DNA of 64,000 nt from Lycocorax pyrrhopterus obiensis (lineage: Eukaryota > Chordata > Aves > Passeriformes > Paradisaeidae): positions 16,352,494 to 16,416,493 of the forward strand of contig JACSVZ010000002.1 in the NCBI GenBank assembly GCA_014706295.1, in the 5' to 3' direction. The position numbers and the translations under genes are program-made. The notes under the pieces were generated by a model, which was given only the letters and a program-made list of their open reading frames with translations, did no database searches and was not told the origin of the DNA. This document shows positions 55,301 through 64,000 of this stretch, one piece after another. Within the stretch, counting starts at the first letter, position 1. Every line of letters starts with the position of its first letter.

Positions 55301-58300
55301 AGAAACGGAGTAGAGTAGGACCTGCCAGGTAGGATCTGCCAGCAGTAAACCTTGAATTGTCGCTCTTTAACAACCAGTGATTAGCTACCACACATGCTGC
55401 TGTGTATTTTGACAAACCCAAAGAACAATTACTTCAGCAAGTAATTCCTTAGTTTCTCAAACAGAGCACTGTGCCAGTTTTTGACGCAGATAAAGAATAT
55501 TACGTACAAACACCAGAATGAATAAAAAGAAACCCCACCATTAAAAACAAACAAAAAAATCCTGAAACAATAAAGATGTCCACACAGAGACTGAACTAGT
55601 CTTTTGGTATCCAAAAGATCGTGAAAGCTGAAGTAGCTATTCTGCACTAATTTTGTGGCTCACATGGTTGACATATCAAGAAAGTAACAGGACCTGAAGT
55701 ATACACAGTGCCAAAACTATTAGATTAGAATCCAAGATTGCTATCTTCACTACCTGATCCATTTCATTCCTGTTTCCTTCCATGCTATCCTCCCTCATAA
55801 ACCGAGGTGGGGCTACTTGCACAACTTCATTTTCTATGAGCAATGGAACGAACAAAAATAGGCCACGTTCCTCCCCTTGGCTTCTCAGTGCTTTATATAC
55901 AATAGTACTCATGAATCTTATTAACGTTAATGAAAAACAGATCAATTTTTTAATTCTTAGTAAATTAGACAGAGCTGGTTTTGCTTACCAACAGCTGAAC
56001 TCAAAGAAAAAATTTTATATAAGCTCTTAGACAGACCTCTTCCTACAGAGAAAGTAAAAAATGCAATTGAAATGATGGTATGAAAAAGTATCTCTAGCTT
56101 CCATAATTTCAGTTATTACTTTGGCACAGAGCTGCATCACACTCTTAAAAGTTCCATTTTGCTTCCTTTGAGAACCAATCCACTTCGTGTATCCTGCATT
56201 CTGGGTCACTCTCCTCCAGCACAACTGACCCACGCTGGTAGGTATAATACCAGCACAGCAATGACACATCACTGCCTTTTTCCCAAGCAGCTCTAGATTC
56301 TTGGCTCTCTTCCACTTTTCTCAGGAGTCTAACTGCCAAGGAACTGATTGCTATAAGTAGAAGAAAAAAAAGCCACATTGTAATTTCCTCCCCATGGAGG
56401 AAAAGCAGAAGCCACACAGAACCCAGTGCACTCATGCACCGTCAGAAGTTGGAAGAGTTAATACTACCGGCTACAGAGTCTTAAGATAGCTACCACGTAT
56501 CATATTACATAGACACAAAGTCTGGACAGCAATATTATTAGTCAAAAATCTGACGGCTATTTTGCACAGATAAATCAGTAGGAGAGTAGTAGTTCTTACA
56601 GAAAGGCAGACATGTCTGAACTTCACTACATGTTAGACAAGTCTGAACAACTGCAATTCTACACTGAAAATGTTACCAATTTTTCTAAGGTAGTATCAGC
56701 ACATACTTACCAATTGTTGCTGCAAGTTCCGGGTCAAATGTATCATCTGTGAACCGCAGCAGAAGGCTAATAAAAAAAAAGAAAAATAAGAGATACTATT
56801 ACTGCAGTATATCCATACCTTGCTGGAAGCCTATAAATTACAAGTCTGAAAGGAACAGCAAGACCACATAGCTAAATAAACTCACATCTGACTTTTTTTT
56901 TTTTGTAGGAGAGGAATTATGGAAAAAAGAGAAGAACATAGAAAGAATAGAGCAGGCATGCTCTGCTACCTGAGCCCATGTCTCTTCTCTGCACGTATTA
57001 CCCAGAATGTCTCTTTGAAAACAAAGTACCACACAAGTTGTCAAATCAGTTGCCTGAACAGTTATGTGATCTGCTTTGCAAAGCATTTTACTTCAACCTT
57101 ATTCTATTTTTCTTCTTCCAGAAATCAGTACAAAAGTAGTAATTTTTGTTTTGTTTCAATATTGCTTCATGCAGTATTTCTGTAAGCTTGAGAAATAAAT
57201 TCCAAGTCAGCTTTTCATCCCAGAAATAACTCCTTGAACTGGGCACACAGGGGAACAGCAAGGACAACACCCATCAGACGTAAAGACACAAAAGCTGAAG
57301 AGTAGAATTAGCTCCCCAGTGTTTTATGATTTTGTATCTTTTTATATATAAGGACTCATCCACACAACATTGCCCCCAATCCTGATGAATGTGTTTGCTA
57401 CCAAGAGAAAAAGTTACAACTAAGTTTTAACAGCACATCACACCACAGCAGTGCAGGGTCCCTTAAAAAAGTGCCCAAAATGCCACTGGTGCCAAATGTA
57501 AGTATTTTTGTGAGAGACAAAGATTCTGAGCACACAGTTTCTAAAATCATCTGTGTATCTGTGGCAAGTGCATGTGGCAAGCAGCTGTTTGCTATGACCA
57601 CAGCTTCTACTCATTTCCAGGCTGGAGAAACAAAACAAAGCCTTATTTACCTTTTGGTCTTCCCCCGCCCTGTTCTTTTATCCTCTTTCTGTACGTGAAT
57701 TTAGAAGTCAAGTGCTTTTTAGCATTTGGACACAGTCCTGCCCTGACAAAAACAGTGACCACTGAAATTCCTTTATTTCAATGAGGATGAGTGACAACTC
57801 CAAAGTTAATCATAGACCAACATTTTTTCTCTCCTTACTCCAGAATCCCAAAACCAAATGGTAGCTTTATTTATCGAAGCATAATTAAAATAATAATTTT
57901 TTAAAAACCACAGCACACAGGTTTTTACCAGTACCTTCAGATGGTTGTATCAGGATGCTATTTAAGAGCAGCTATTTTTAGTTACAACCAAAACTAGTTT
58001 CATTCAGAACAGACACATTATGGAACCCTTATACTACTACTAGAATAAAAACATCACTTTACCAGACTTGCATGCCAAGCCCAGCCAACTTCTATCTTCC
58101 TCACCTTTTTTTCATATGTAGCTATCATCTTCTACAAAGCACAGCACCCTCACAGGGACTACATTTAAGACAGCATTTGTTCAGAAGTCAGGACTCCAAC
58201 CACTTACTACAGCATGCTAATACCAGTTTAACATCTGACCTTTCCTAGTCAACCAATAGGTAAGAGGCACAAATTTAGGAATAGTTCAATATTAAGTTCC

Positions 58301-59394
58301 TGTACCTGAACAACTGCATTGTTATCGTTTAATAGCATTTTTATTTCCTCCACATAATTCCTCTTTCAACAAGCTTTCTGATGTAAAGAAACAGGTATAT
58401 TAATAGTTATGCAAAACCACCGTGTGTTTTATCTGCCGCAGGAAAAATTCTTCCATATGGCCACTCACATATAAGAGATGACCTCAACTAAAAGAAATTT
58501 GCTCAGATCATGTCTGTCACCAGGGGCCTACTGTACTAATTATCAATTCAGTAGCTAACTCAAACGAGTAACTGACAGATTTTTAACAAATACAGGCATT
58601 TATTTTTCCAAATTAACAACTTGTATGTAATTTAGGGTCACAGCAGAGGACACAGATTACTGCCATAAAAATATCAAACACAAAATTACCGGTGTGATAC
58701 ATTCCCAGCTGCTCTCCCGCGCTTATATCACACTCCCTTTACTAAGAACTATGTCACTACGAAAAAAAAAAGTTAAAAAAACCCCCACACACAAATAAAT
58801 AGGGCAGAGAAGAAGAAATCAACCTCAAAGTACTTGATAAAGCCTGTAATTAGCAAAAAAACCTGTGTTAGAACTACTTTGCAGCGTCCCCATGCTCCCC
58901 CGCACACACCCAATGCTGGGTCGCTTGTGACTCTGCATATACATATTATGGACTAGACATTAACCCCAAGGCGCTATGGAGATGTACAAGGGCACCTGTG
59001 TCCTCACGATGCAACGCTGCGCCGGGCAGAGGGCGGCCCAGGTGACCCCGGGCAGCCCGACAGAACCCCGCTTCATTTGTTTGCAGCTGGGCCTGCCAGA
59101 CACCAGCTCAGGGCCGTCGGCTGCGGGAGCGCTGGGGAGGAGGACGAGGAGGAGAGGGAACCTCTCGCCCACCGGAGGGCTGGCCGGGAAGCGGCGAGGG
59201 AGCTCCCCCCGCGGGCCCGGCCCTGCGGGGCGCAGGCCGCGCCCAGGCGGCGTTGTCCGACAAGGGGCCTAGGTGGGGGCCGGCCGGCCAGGAGAGGCTG
59301 TGGAAGGCTGGTGGGCACCCCCTCACCTGGACTTGCCGACGCCGCTCTCGCCGATGATGAGAATCTTCAGGGTGGTCAGCACGTCCTCGTCCAT
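46170..59394 (-). CDS. RAB18: RAB18, Rab-family small GTPase (complete, 7 coding exons)
   Basis: Joined exons 59394-59327, 56766-56711, 51465-51404, 49665-49593, 48111-47993, 47912-47846 and 46348-46170 (68, 56, 62, 73, 119, 67, 179 nt) give 624 nt, or 207 residues plus a TAA stop, with every junction GT-AG and in phase. Visible motifs are the P-loop GESGVGKS (residues 15-22), switch I Thr40, DTAGQ (63-67), NKID (122-125) and SAK (151-153), followed by a Gly/Cys-rich tail ending CSML. The last Cys (204) is a CaaX-type geranylgeranylation site, and Cys200 is a second tail cysteine. The family acts at ER and lipid droplets; known regulators are the RAB3GAP complex (GEF) and TBC1D20 (GAP). The start is the ATG at 59394, with G at -3 and +4. 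Length is about one residue more than human (206) because of one extra Gly in the tail. Introns are 2560, 5245, 1738, 1481, 80 and 1497 bp. The identification rests on near-identity to the known vertebrate protein. Confidence 0.98.
47846..47912 (-). CDS. RAB18: RAB18 coding exon 6
   Basis: This exon encodes residues 127-148 plus one base of Glu149 ([20 protein letters not shown]...), the helix and strand leading into the G5 box. The acceptor is TTATTACAG|GAA and the donor is ATAG|GTATGTT. Confidence 0.97.
47993..48111 (-). CDS. RAB18: RAB18 coding exon 5 (NKID)
   Basis: This exon encodes the rest of Val87 through Lys126, with the NKID guanine-specificity box at residues 122-125. The acceptor is TCTTTCAG|TT and the donor is AAG|GTAAACC. 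Residue 117 is Lys (DIVKM), where I recall Asn in the human protein. It is separated from exon 6 by only 80 bp. Confidence 0.97.
49593..49665 (-). CDS. RAB18: RAB18 coding exon 4 (DTAGQ, switch II)
   Basis: This exon encodes residues 63-86 plus one base of Val87. It begins with [18 protein letters not shown], the G3 box and switch II. Gln67 is the catalytic glutamine of Rab GTP hydrolysis. The acceptor is TTTTTAG|GAT and the donor is CTAG|GTAAGTGT. Confidence 0.97.
51404..51465 (-). CDS. RAB18: RAB18 coding exon 3
   Basis: This exon encodes the rest of Gly42 through Trp62, i.e. the interswitch beta strands ([12 protein letters not shown]...LAIW). The acceptor is CTCTAG|GT and the donor is TGG|GTAAGT. 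It ends exactly on a codon boundary before the DTAGQ motif of exon 4. Confidence 0.97.
51466..56710 (-). other. RAB18 intron 2 (5245 bp)
   Basis: The largest intron, AT-rich, with consensus GTAAGT donor and AG acceptor. No exon, CR1 or RNA gene was recognised inside. Frames on both strands look like chance. Confidence 0.7.
56711..56766 (-). CDS. RAB18: RAB18 coding exon 2 (switch I)
   Basis: This exon encodes the end of Ser23 through Ile41 plus one base of Gly42. It carries the switch I effector segment with Thr40, which coordinates magnesium in the GTP form. The acceptor is TTATTAG preceded by a long pyrimidine run, and the donor is G|GTAAGTATG, an almost consensus U2 site. Confidence 0.97.
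56767..59326 (-). other. RAB18 intron 1 (2560 bp)
   Basis: Begins inside the CpG island and becomes AT-rich below about 58,950. It contains a T12 run at 56893-56904. No further gene was recognised. Confidence 0.7.
59327..59394 (-). CDS. RAB18: RAB18 coding exon 1 (start codon, P-loop)
   Basis: This exon encodes residues 1-22 plus two bases of Ser23, including the whole GxxxxGKS phosphate-binding loop. The donor is AG|GTGAGG, with the intron starting at 59326. It lies inside the CpG island. The frame stays open far upstream of the ATG because the DNA is GC-rich. The start at 59394 is chosen because the family N-terminus [12 protein letters not shown] begins exactly there. Confidence 0.97.
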
Positions 59395-59518
59395 CCCGGC
59401 AGCGCCCCCGAACCGGCCCCGACCGCCCGACGCTCCCTGCGCAGCTGCGGCAGCAGCGCTGCGCCTGCGCGGGGCCGCCCGCGGTTTGTTTACAGCGGGC
59501 GGGGCGGGCCGGGCACTG

Positions 59519-59530
59519 TGCGCGTGCGCG
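59519..59530 (-). promoter_or_regulatory. NRF1-type palindromic binding site
   Basis: The minus strand reads CGCGCACGCGCA, matching the NRF1 consensus YGCGCAYGCGCR at every position. It lies about 125-136 bp upstream of the RAB18 ATG. A weaker, one-mismatch relative (ctgcgcctgcgc) is near 59459-59470. NRF1 sites are typical of TATA-less CpG-island promoters of broadly expressed genes. Occupancy is inferred, not shown. Confidence 0.6.
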
Positions 59531-59659
59531 GGGCCGGCGGCGGGGAGCGCTGCGCGCCCGGGCCGTGGGCTGAGGGGAGCGGGGGGGCTGCAGTGGGGTT
59601 TGCAGTTGCTGTCGGTGTGAGAATCGAGGGCCGTGGGGAGAAAAGAAACCAGATTAAAT

Positions 59660-59848
59660 GGGGGCGGGTTATTAGACATTGGAATGGGCTGCCCGGGGAG
59701 GTGGTGGAATCCCCGTCCCTGGAGGTGTTTAAGGAAGGACTGGACGTGGCATGCAGTGCCACGGTGTGGTTGGCAAGGTGGTGATCGGTCATAGGTTGGA
59801 CTCGGTGAGCTCAGAGGTCTTTTCCAGCCTCCCTGATTCTGTGATTGC
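59660..59848 (+). mobile_element. CR1 LINE 3' fragment inside the RAB18 promoter CpG island
   Basis: The sequence has the familiar CR1 3' end: wording around tggaatgggctgccc, ggtggtggaatcc, the run to ggtcttttccagcc, and the terminal gattctgtgatt motif at about 59834-59845. It is sense on plus, so antisense to RAB18, and 5'-truncated to about 190 bp. It retains several CpGs. GC-rich island sequence flanks it on both sides, so it appears to have inserted into the island. Confidence 0.85.
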
Positions 59849-61372
59849 TTGCGCCGCACGAAGGCAGTCGGCCAGCGCCCGGTGCGGGAGCAGAGCCAGC
59901 TGCCGCCTCCCGCGGGGAGCAGCTGGTCCGGAGCCTGCCGCCAAAATATGGGCTCGTTTGGGCACAAACCAGCACTGGAGGCCATTTGGTCCCTGGCGCC
60001 ACGTACTTTTCTACCAGCATCTTACATTCTCCGTTGAAAGCCCAAAATGTTTGTTTTTTTTTTTAACCGATTCCTATGAGAAAGCCTCTTTGTAACCAAT
60101 TCAGCTAACCTGCTATTATGGCTTGAAACCTACCTCAGGCCATGTGTAAACAAGTGCAACTCTTCTAAAATTAACAGAGTACATGTCAGATGTGGGCCTG
60201 AGATTCCTTGGCCAGTGCTGTAGCCCTTAGCCCAGCTGGGCAGCCTCTGGCTAGGCCAGAGACTAACTCCATCAAACATAAACAAGTTCAGGCTCTTCCA
60301 TAATCGCATCAGTCACACAACCAAGCATGCTAAAGGAAGAGATCAGGCCATGTCAGCAGTTTGCACAAGGCAGGCGCACTTGTGAGGCCATCGTGGTTCT
60401 GTCAGAATACTGGCTGCAGAGGGCACAGCTCTTCCAGCAGAATCCTGACTGCTGAGCAGTTGCCTTCACCCGAATTCCAGGGTCAACACAGAAACCATTC
60501 TTGTGTTTTTCTGGTAAACCTCTCTGTTGCCTGGCTCCTTCCACTTTCAGGGTCTGGTCTCCTGACTCTGTTACCTCAGAAAAAGAAGGCCCAGGATGAG
60601 TACAATAACAGTAATTATCCTATTAAACTATGGAGACATATTCTATAATTAAAAGTGCAAATGGCTGGCTGTGTTTACAACAGCACTGTGCCTGTTTGTA
60701 ATGAATAATCCGAAATTGTTGAAGGTGCGACAGTTTTTGTAGTTTGGATTGTGCTTTGCAGTCACGCAAGAAAGCAGAATGTCTATACTCCCTAGTTTTT
60801 GTTGAAGTGTACAGCAACTGTGGAGTCTTAGCGTGGATCAGGATGAGGATTTGAATCTGGAAGGGATATCCAAACAGCAAAGTATTCCACTAAGGCTACT
60901 GAATCTCTTGAAGTCAGGGAGTATTTGTATTCTGGGATTTGATTTTTTTCCACTGCAGCCATGTAATTAAACTATTCAATGTGGATATTAGTCCTGATTC
61001 AGATCATAATCCTATACCTCACTCAGAATGAAGGATTGGTCAGGATGGCATTCATATCTGACTTTAATGATGAGCAGATGCGAGAAAAGAGGGAGAACCT
61101 GCCCTAAATGAACAATTCCATAACTCATGCTTATGGATGTGATGTTTTAGACCTCCTTAGGCATGCCCTTTGAGAACAGGTATTTCTCCAGGTTGTCCTC
61201 CTTCAGGTGGAACTATGTAGTCCTCTCACTTTGAGATTGGATCTGAGTGCTGCAGTCAGCCTGTTTGCTGTCTGCATCTATTTTAACTCTGGAAAACCAG
61301 GCCTATTGCAGGAACCAGCCATTGGAGAATTAAGGTGTCTCGGTCCTTCAAAACAAGAATATTATTTATTCA

Positions 61373-61406
61373 TTGAAAGATGTACAAAGATAAGGACATC
61401 TTTCAA
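61373..61406. repeat. Perfect 11-bp inverted repeat
   Basis: ttgaaagatgt at 61373-61383 is mirrored by acatctttcaa at 61396-61406 across a 12-nt spacer. The stem is short and no T-run follows. The function is unknown. Confidence 0.8.
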
Positions 61407-61879
61407 CAAACTTTTGTATAGTTTCTTCGTTGAAGCCATCTCTGAACTGGGAGAGACATCTAACCTGTTGTAATTCATGGGTGCCTGTCTTTTTCCTTGC
61501 CTGCTTTTCAGTACTCATCCGTAGTCCTTGCTTACTCCTAGCAACTAGCCCAATCCCTTGAATAAGGCTGGGAGGGTTTCTCTTTTTACCATTCATTGTT
61601 CCATTTGATCCTGACCTCAGATGTGGGAGGGCGAAGCCACAGCATTGTGGTTAGCCCTCCCTGATAATCAGTCTTCCTTTCTATGCTATGTTCTTTCCTC
61701 TTGATTTCTTCTCAGTGATCTCTGCGTTTCTGGCAGAATGGCACAGAACAGATCAACTTATATAATATTTATAAATAATTATGCATGTATACTTTCCTTT
61801 TTCTACATACACTGCTAAGGGAAGCAGTCTGATGGTGGAAAACTAGCATAACTGATTCCAGGGCAGGTCACTGCTATGG

Positions 61880-61914
61880 GGAGAGAGAGACAGAGACAGA
61901 CAGACAGACAGACA
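61880..61914 (+). repeat. (GA)n-(CAGA)n microsatellite
   Basis: A short GA run passes into a tandem CAGA array of about five units. Confidence 0.9.
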
Positions 61915-64000
61915 TCAACTTTGGACTTCAGAGTTTCCCCTCATGCTTTACAGTCTTGTATGAAGTCTGCCTGGTTCCTGGTTTGATACAGGGCTCAGAC
62001 AAGTAGAAAAATGTCAGGTCCATGTCAGCTTGTGCAAATGTATGCAATCAGTGTTCCTGAGCTTTTAACTACTTCAGGGATGTGACAAAGAAGGAAAGAC
62101 ATCTTAACAATGATATCCTGTACTCTCACCATTAAAATTCTCTGTCCACTGTGTTACAGACTTGGCTATATCTTTGACTATGGAAACAGGTCATTGGGAC
62201 TGAGTAACTGTGATTACCTTTCTCAAAAGATGGGAAACTATTTGTAGTCATTCCCTTAGGGCTGGGATCTATAATGAAAGGACCATTGCACTTCATGTAC
62301 CCTCAAGGGACTGTAGAGCAGTTGCACAGTGCAGTGTCCTTACACAGCACTGAGAGTAAAGGTGAGAAGGACCTCCATCCAGTTTGTTCCTGCTGAACCA
62401 GCTGCAGGGTAACCTTGGCAACAGAGATGAGTGTGTCAGTAATAATCAGTCATTACCGTGAGAGACAACCTGGAATAAACAATAAAGAGCTCTCTCAGTC
62501 TCATTCTGTGTCTAAAAGACACCTGGGAGCCTTTGGTAATTACACTTGAACCATCTGCCTTGCTTCCACAGCTTAAATGTGGGGATAATGGTATTTGCTA
62601 TAGAAGACTGCAGAAACAACAACGGGTCAAGGGAACTAAGCTGCCAGCACTGCTTTGCTTAGCATGAGCTCTGAAATTCATGATGGGAGAGTGTCCCCTT
62701 AACTACATGGCTATCCTCCTGTCTCTCTATGCCATCACAAGTGAAAACGGGCCTTGAAATGCATAGGTTCTGTTTAGGCTGTCTAGGTACACACAGGTCT
62801 CAGGAGCATGCACCTCTCTAGGTGTCAAAGTCCTTAATTCATTGGCATTCTCAAAGATTTTCTCAGTTAGGCCAATCATGCACAGTGTCCAGCAGAAGCT
62901 GAGAAGCTCAGCCACTTCAGAGAGGAGTTGACAGCAATCTACAGGTCTCCTGCTGCAAAGACTAATCCTGCTGTCCCGTTTCCATATTGTGAGGCTGACC
63001 TACATGTTGTTGTGGCAATGAGTAAGGAGTTATGATTCACAGTGAAACAAGCATGATTGCTAAACTCACCAGTCCCTCCCAGCAGAGATGACACACATAC
63101 ACAGGCTCATTCTTTTTTTGCTGCTTCATGAAGTAATTTGCAAGGTTTGTAAAACTGGCACTATATGTGTCATATTAAGGGAGGTTCCTTTTCTGTGTGA
63201 CATCCTTAAACACACTCAGCATATCTATATGATTTCACATTCAATTAATAAAAGCGAGGAGTGAAAGTGCTGCAGCAGTCCCAGAACTCTGGGCAGGATT
63301 CTTCTGGAGACCACACTGCAATGTAAATGATTCTGCTATGACTGGCCACTCCTTTTCTAAAGAATCCAGCCTATTTTTATGAAGAAACTACACAATAATC
63401 TTTCCCCCCTTTCAACAGCAGCCAGAGCTGGGCACTCCCATCTGTTGATCTTCTCAGTGTCTGCTTGGTTTCTGTGAACAGTAAGGGGGATTTAAGACTA
63501 TAAGCACATTAGCTCTGGGCAATTAAAATACACTGCTTATAGTCAACACAGTTTAAAAAAGCATTGGGGCTGTGACAGGAATTGGCTCTTCGGGGAAGAA
63601 CAACAAGAAAAATATTGTTTTAGCCACTCAAAGAGCCATGGTTGTATATGAGAATGATATGCCAGTATTTTTCAGAGAAAACCAATATATATTTTGAAGA
63701 TCATTAACTGAGACTTGCATAATGACCGTGAGTAGATTCCTGATTTTGTGCTAGAATAATGTGATTGCTGAAAATAATATAAAAAACTTAATTACATGCT
63801 TTGGAATTTTATTTTGCTAGAAACAAGGTGTAACTTATGAGACACCACATCTTGCTTCTCTGCTGGAAAATTATGAAAAAGGCTAGCCGCCTCCTACTTA
63901 CATAAAATTTTGTTCAGATAAATTGGCTAATCATTTAATCCCAAGTAATGCAAGCCGTAATCTTAAAACCAACAATTTATCTTTCTGCATTGTGTAATGA

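Larger units (their letters stand above)
58990..59960. promoter_or_regulatory. CpG-island promoter of RAB18 (interrupted by a CR1 tail)
   Basis: This roughly 1 kb block is strikingly rich in G+C and CpG compared with the AT-rich surroundings. It covers RAB18 exon 1, the 5' UTR and the proximal promoter. GC boxes (gggcggggcggg type) lie near 59497-59513. No TATA box is evident at the expected distance. The GC-rich character resumes at about 59850-59945 after the CR1 insertion. The transcription start is not determinable from sequence, but is probably within about 150 bp upstream of 59394. Confidence 0.85.
59986..64000. other. Intergenic DNA upstream of RAB18
   Basis: No gene is recognised. 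Contents are a T run at 60052-60064, the 61,373 inverted repeat and the CAGA microsatellite. If the CpG island drives a divergent transcript, it would start here on plus, but no coding exon supports one. Confidence 0.5.

Noticed and set aside
59077..59784. A 235-codon plus frame across the CpG island
   Set aside because: It consists of Ala/Arg/Gly/Pro-rich translation of GC-rich promoter DNA, running into a CR1. It is antisense to RAB18 exon 1 and has no recognisable domain.
59935..59955. A CArG (SRF) box at ccaaaatatgg
   Set aside because: It has seven A/T bases between CC and GG instead of six, so it does not match the consensus.

Overview
The window looks like vertebrate, most probably avian, nuclear DNA. 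Several 5'-truncated CR1 LINE copies are present, which is the dominant bird/reptile retroposon. The one protein-coding gene is split into short GT-AG exons, has a CpG-island promoter, and encodes an almost canonical vertebrate RAB18. I see no bacterial-type operons, CRISPR arrays or plasmid features.

Layout. Positions 1 to about 44,600 are gene-poor and AT-rich. This stretch holds three CR1 copies (443-690 +, 23219-23755 -, 41262-41515 -), a broken retropepsin-like fragment (3750-4082 +), a CpG-rich repeat-like block that may be an LTR (about 8940-9512), an inverted repeat with paired E-boxes (6919-6981), an unexplained hydrophobic ORF (25126-25677 +), one isolated tRNA-Asn(GTT) gene (40936-41009 +) and some simple repeats. 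I found no spliced coding exons there.

Positions about 45,215-59,500 are occupied by RAB18 on the minus strand. All seven coding exons can be placed exactly, and together they give an unbroken 207-codon frame carrying every Rab G-box and a C-terminal prenylation motif. The CpG island (about 58,990-59,960) contains a perfect NRF1-type palindrome and GC boxes, but no TATA box that I can see. A plus-strand CR1 tail (about 59,660-59,848) sits inside the upstream half of that island.

Positions 60,000-64,000 upstream of RAB18 show no supported gene. They hold a CAGA microsatellite and a short perfect hairpin.

How things work together: RAB18 is a housekeeping small GTPase of ER and lipid-droplet membranes, and its promoter architecture (CpG island, NRF1, no TATA) fits broad expression. 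Nothing here is convincingly a new biological system. The items most worth a second look are the retropepsin relic, the CR1 in the RAB18 promoter island, the slightly variant solitary tRNA-Asn, and the unexplained 25.1-25.7 kb ORF.
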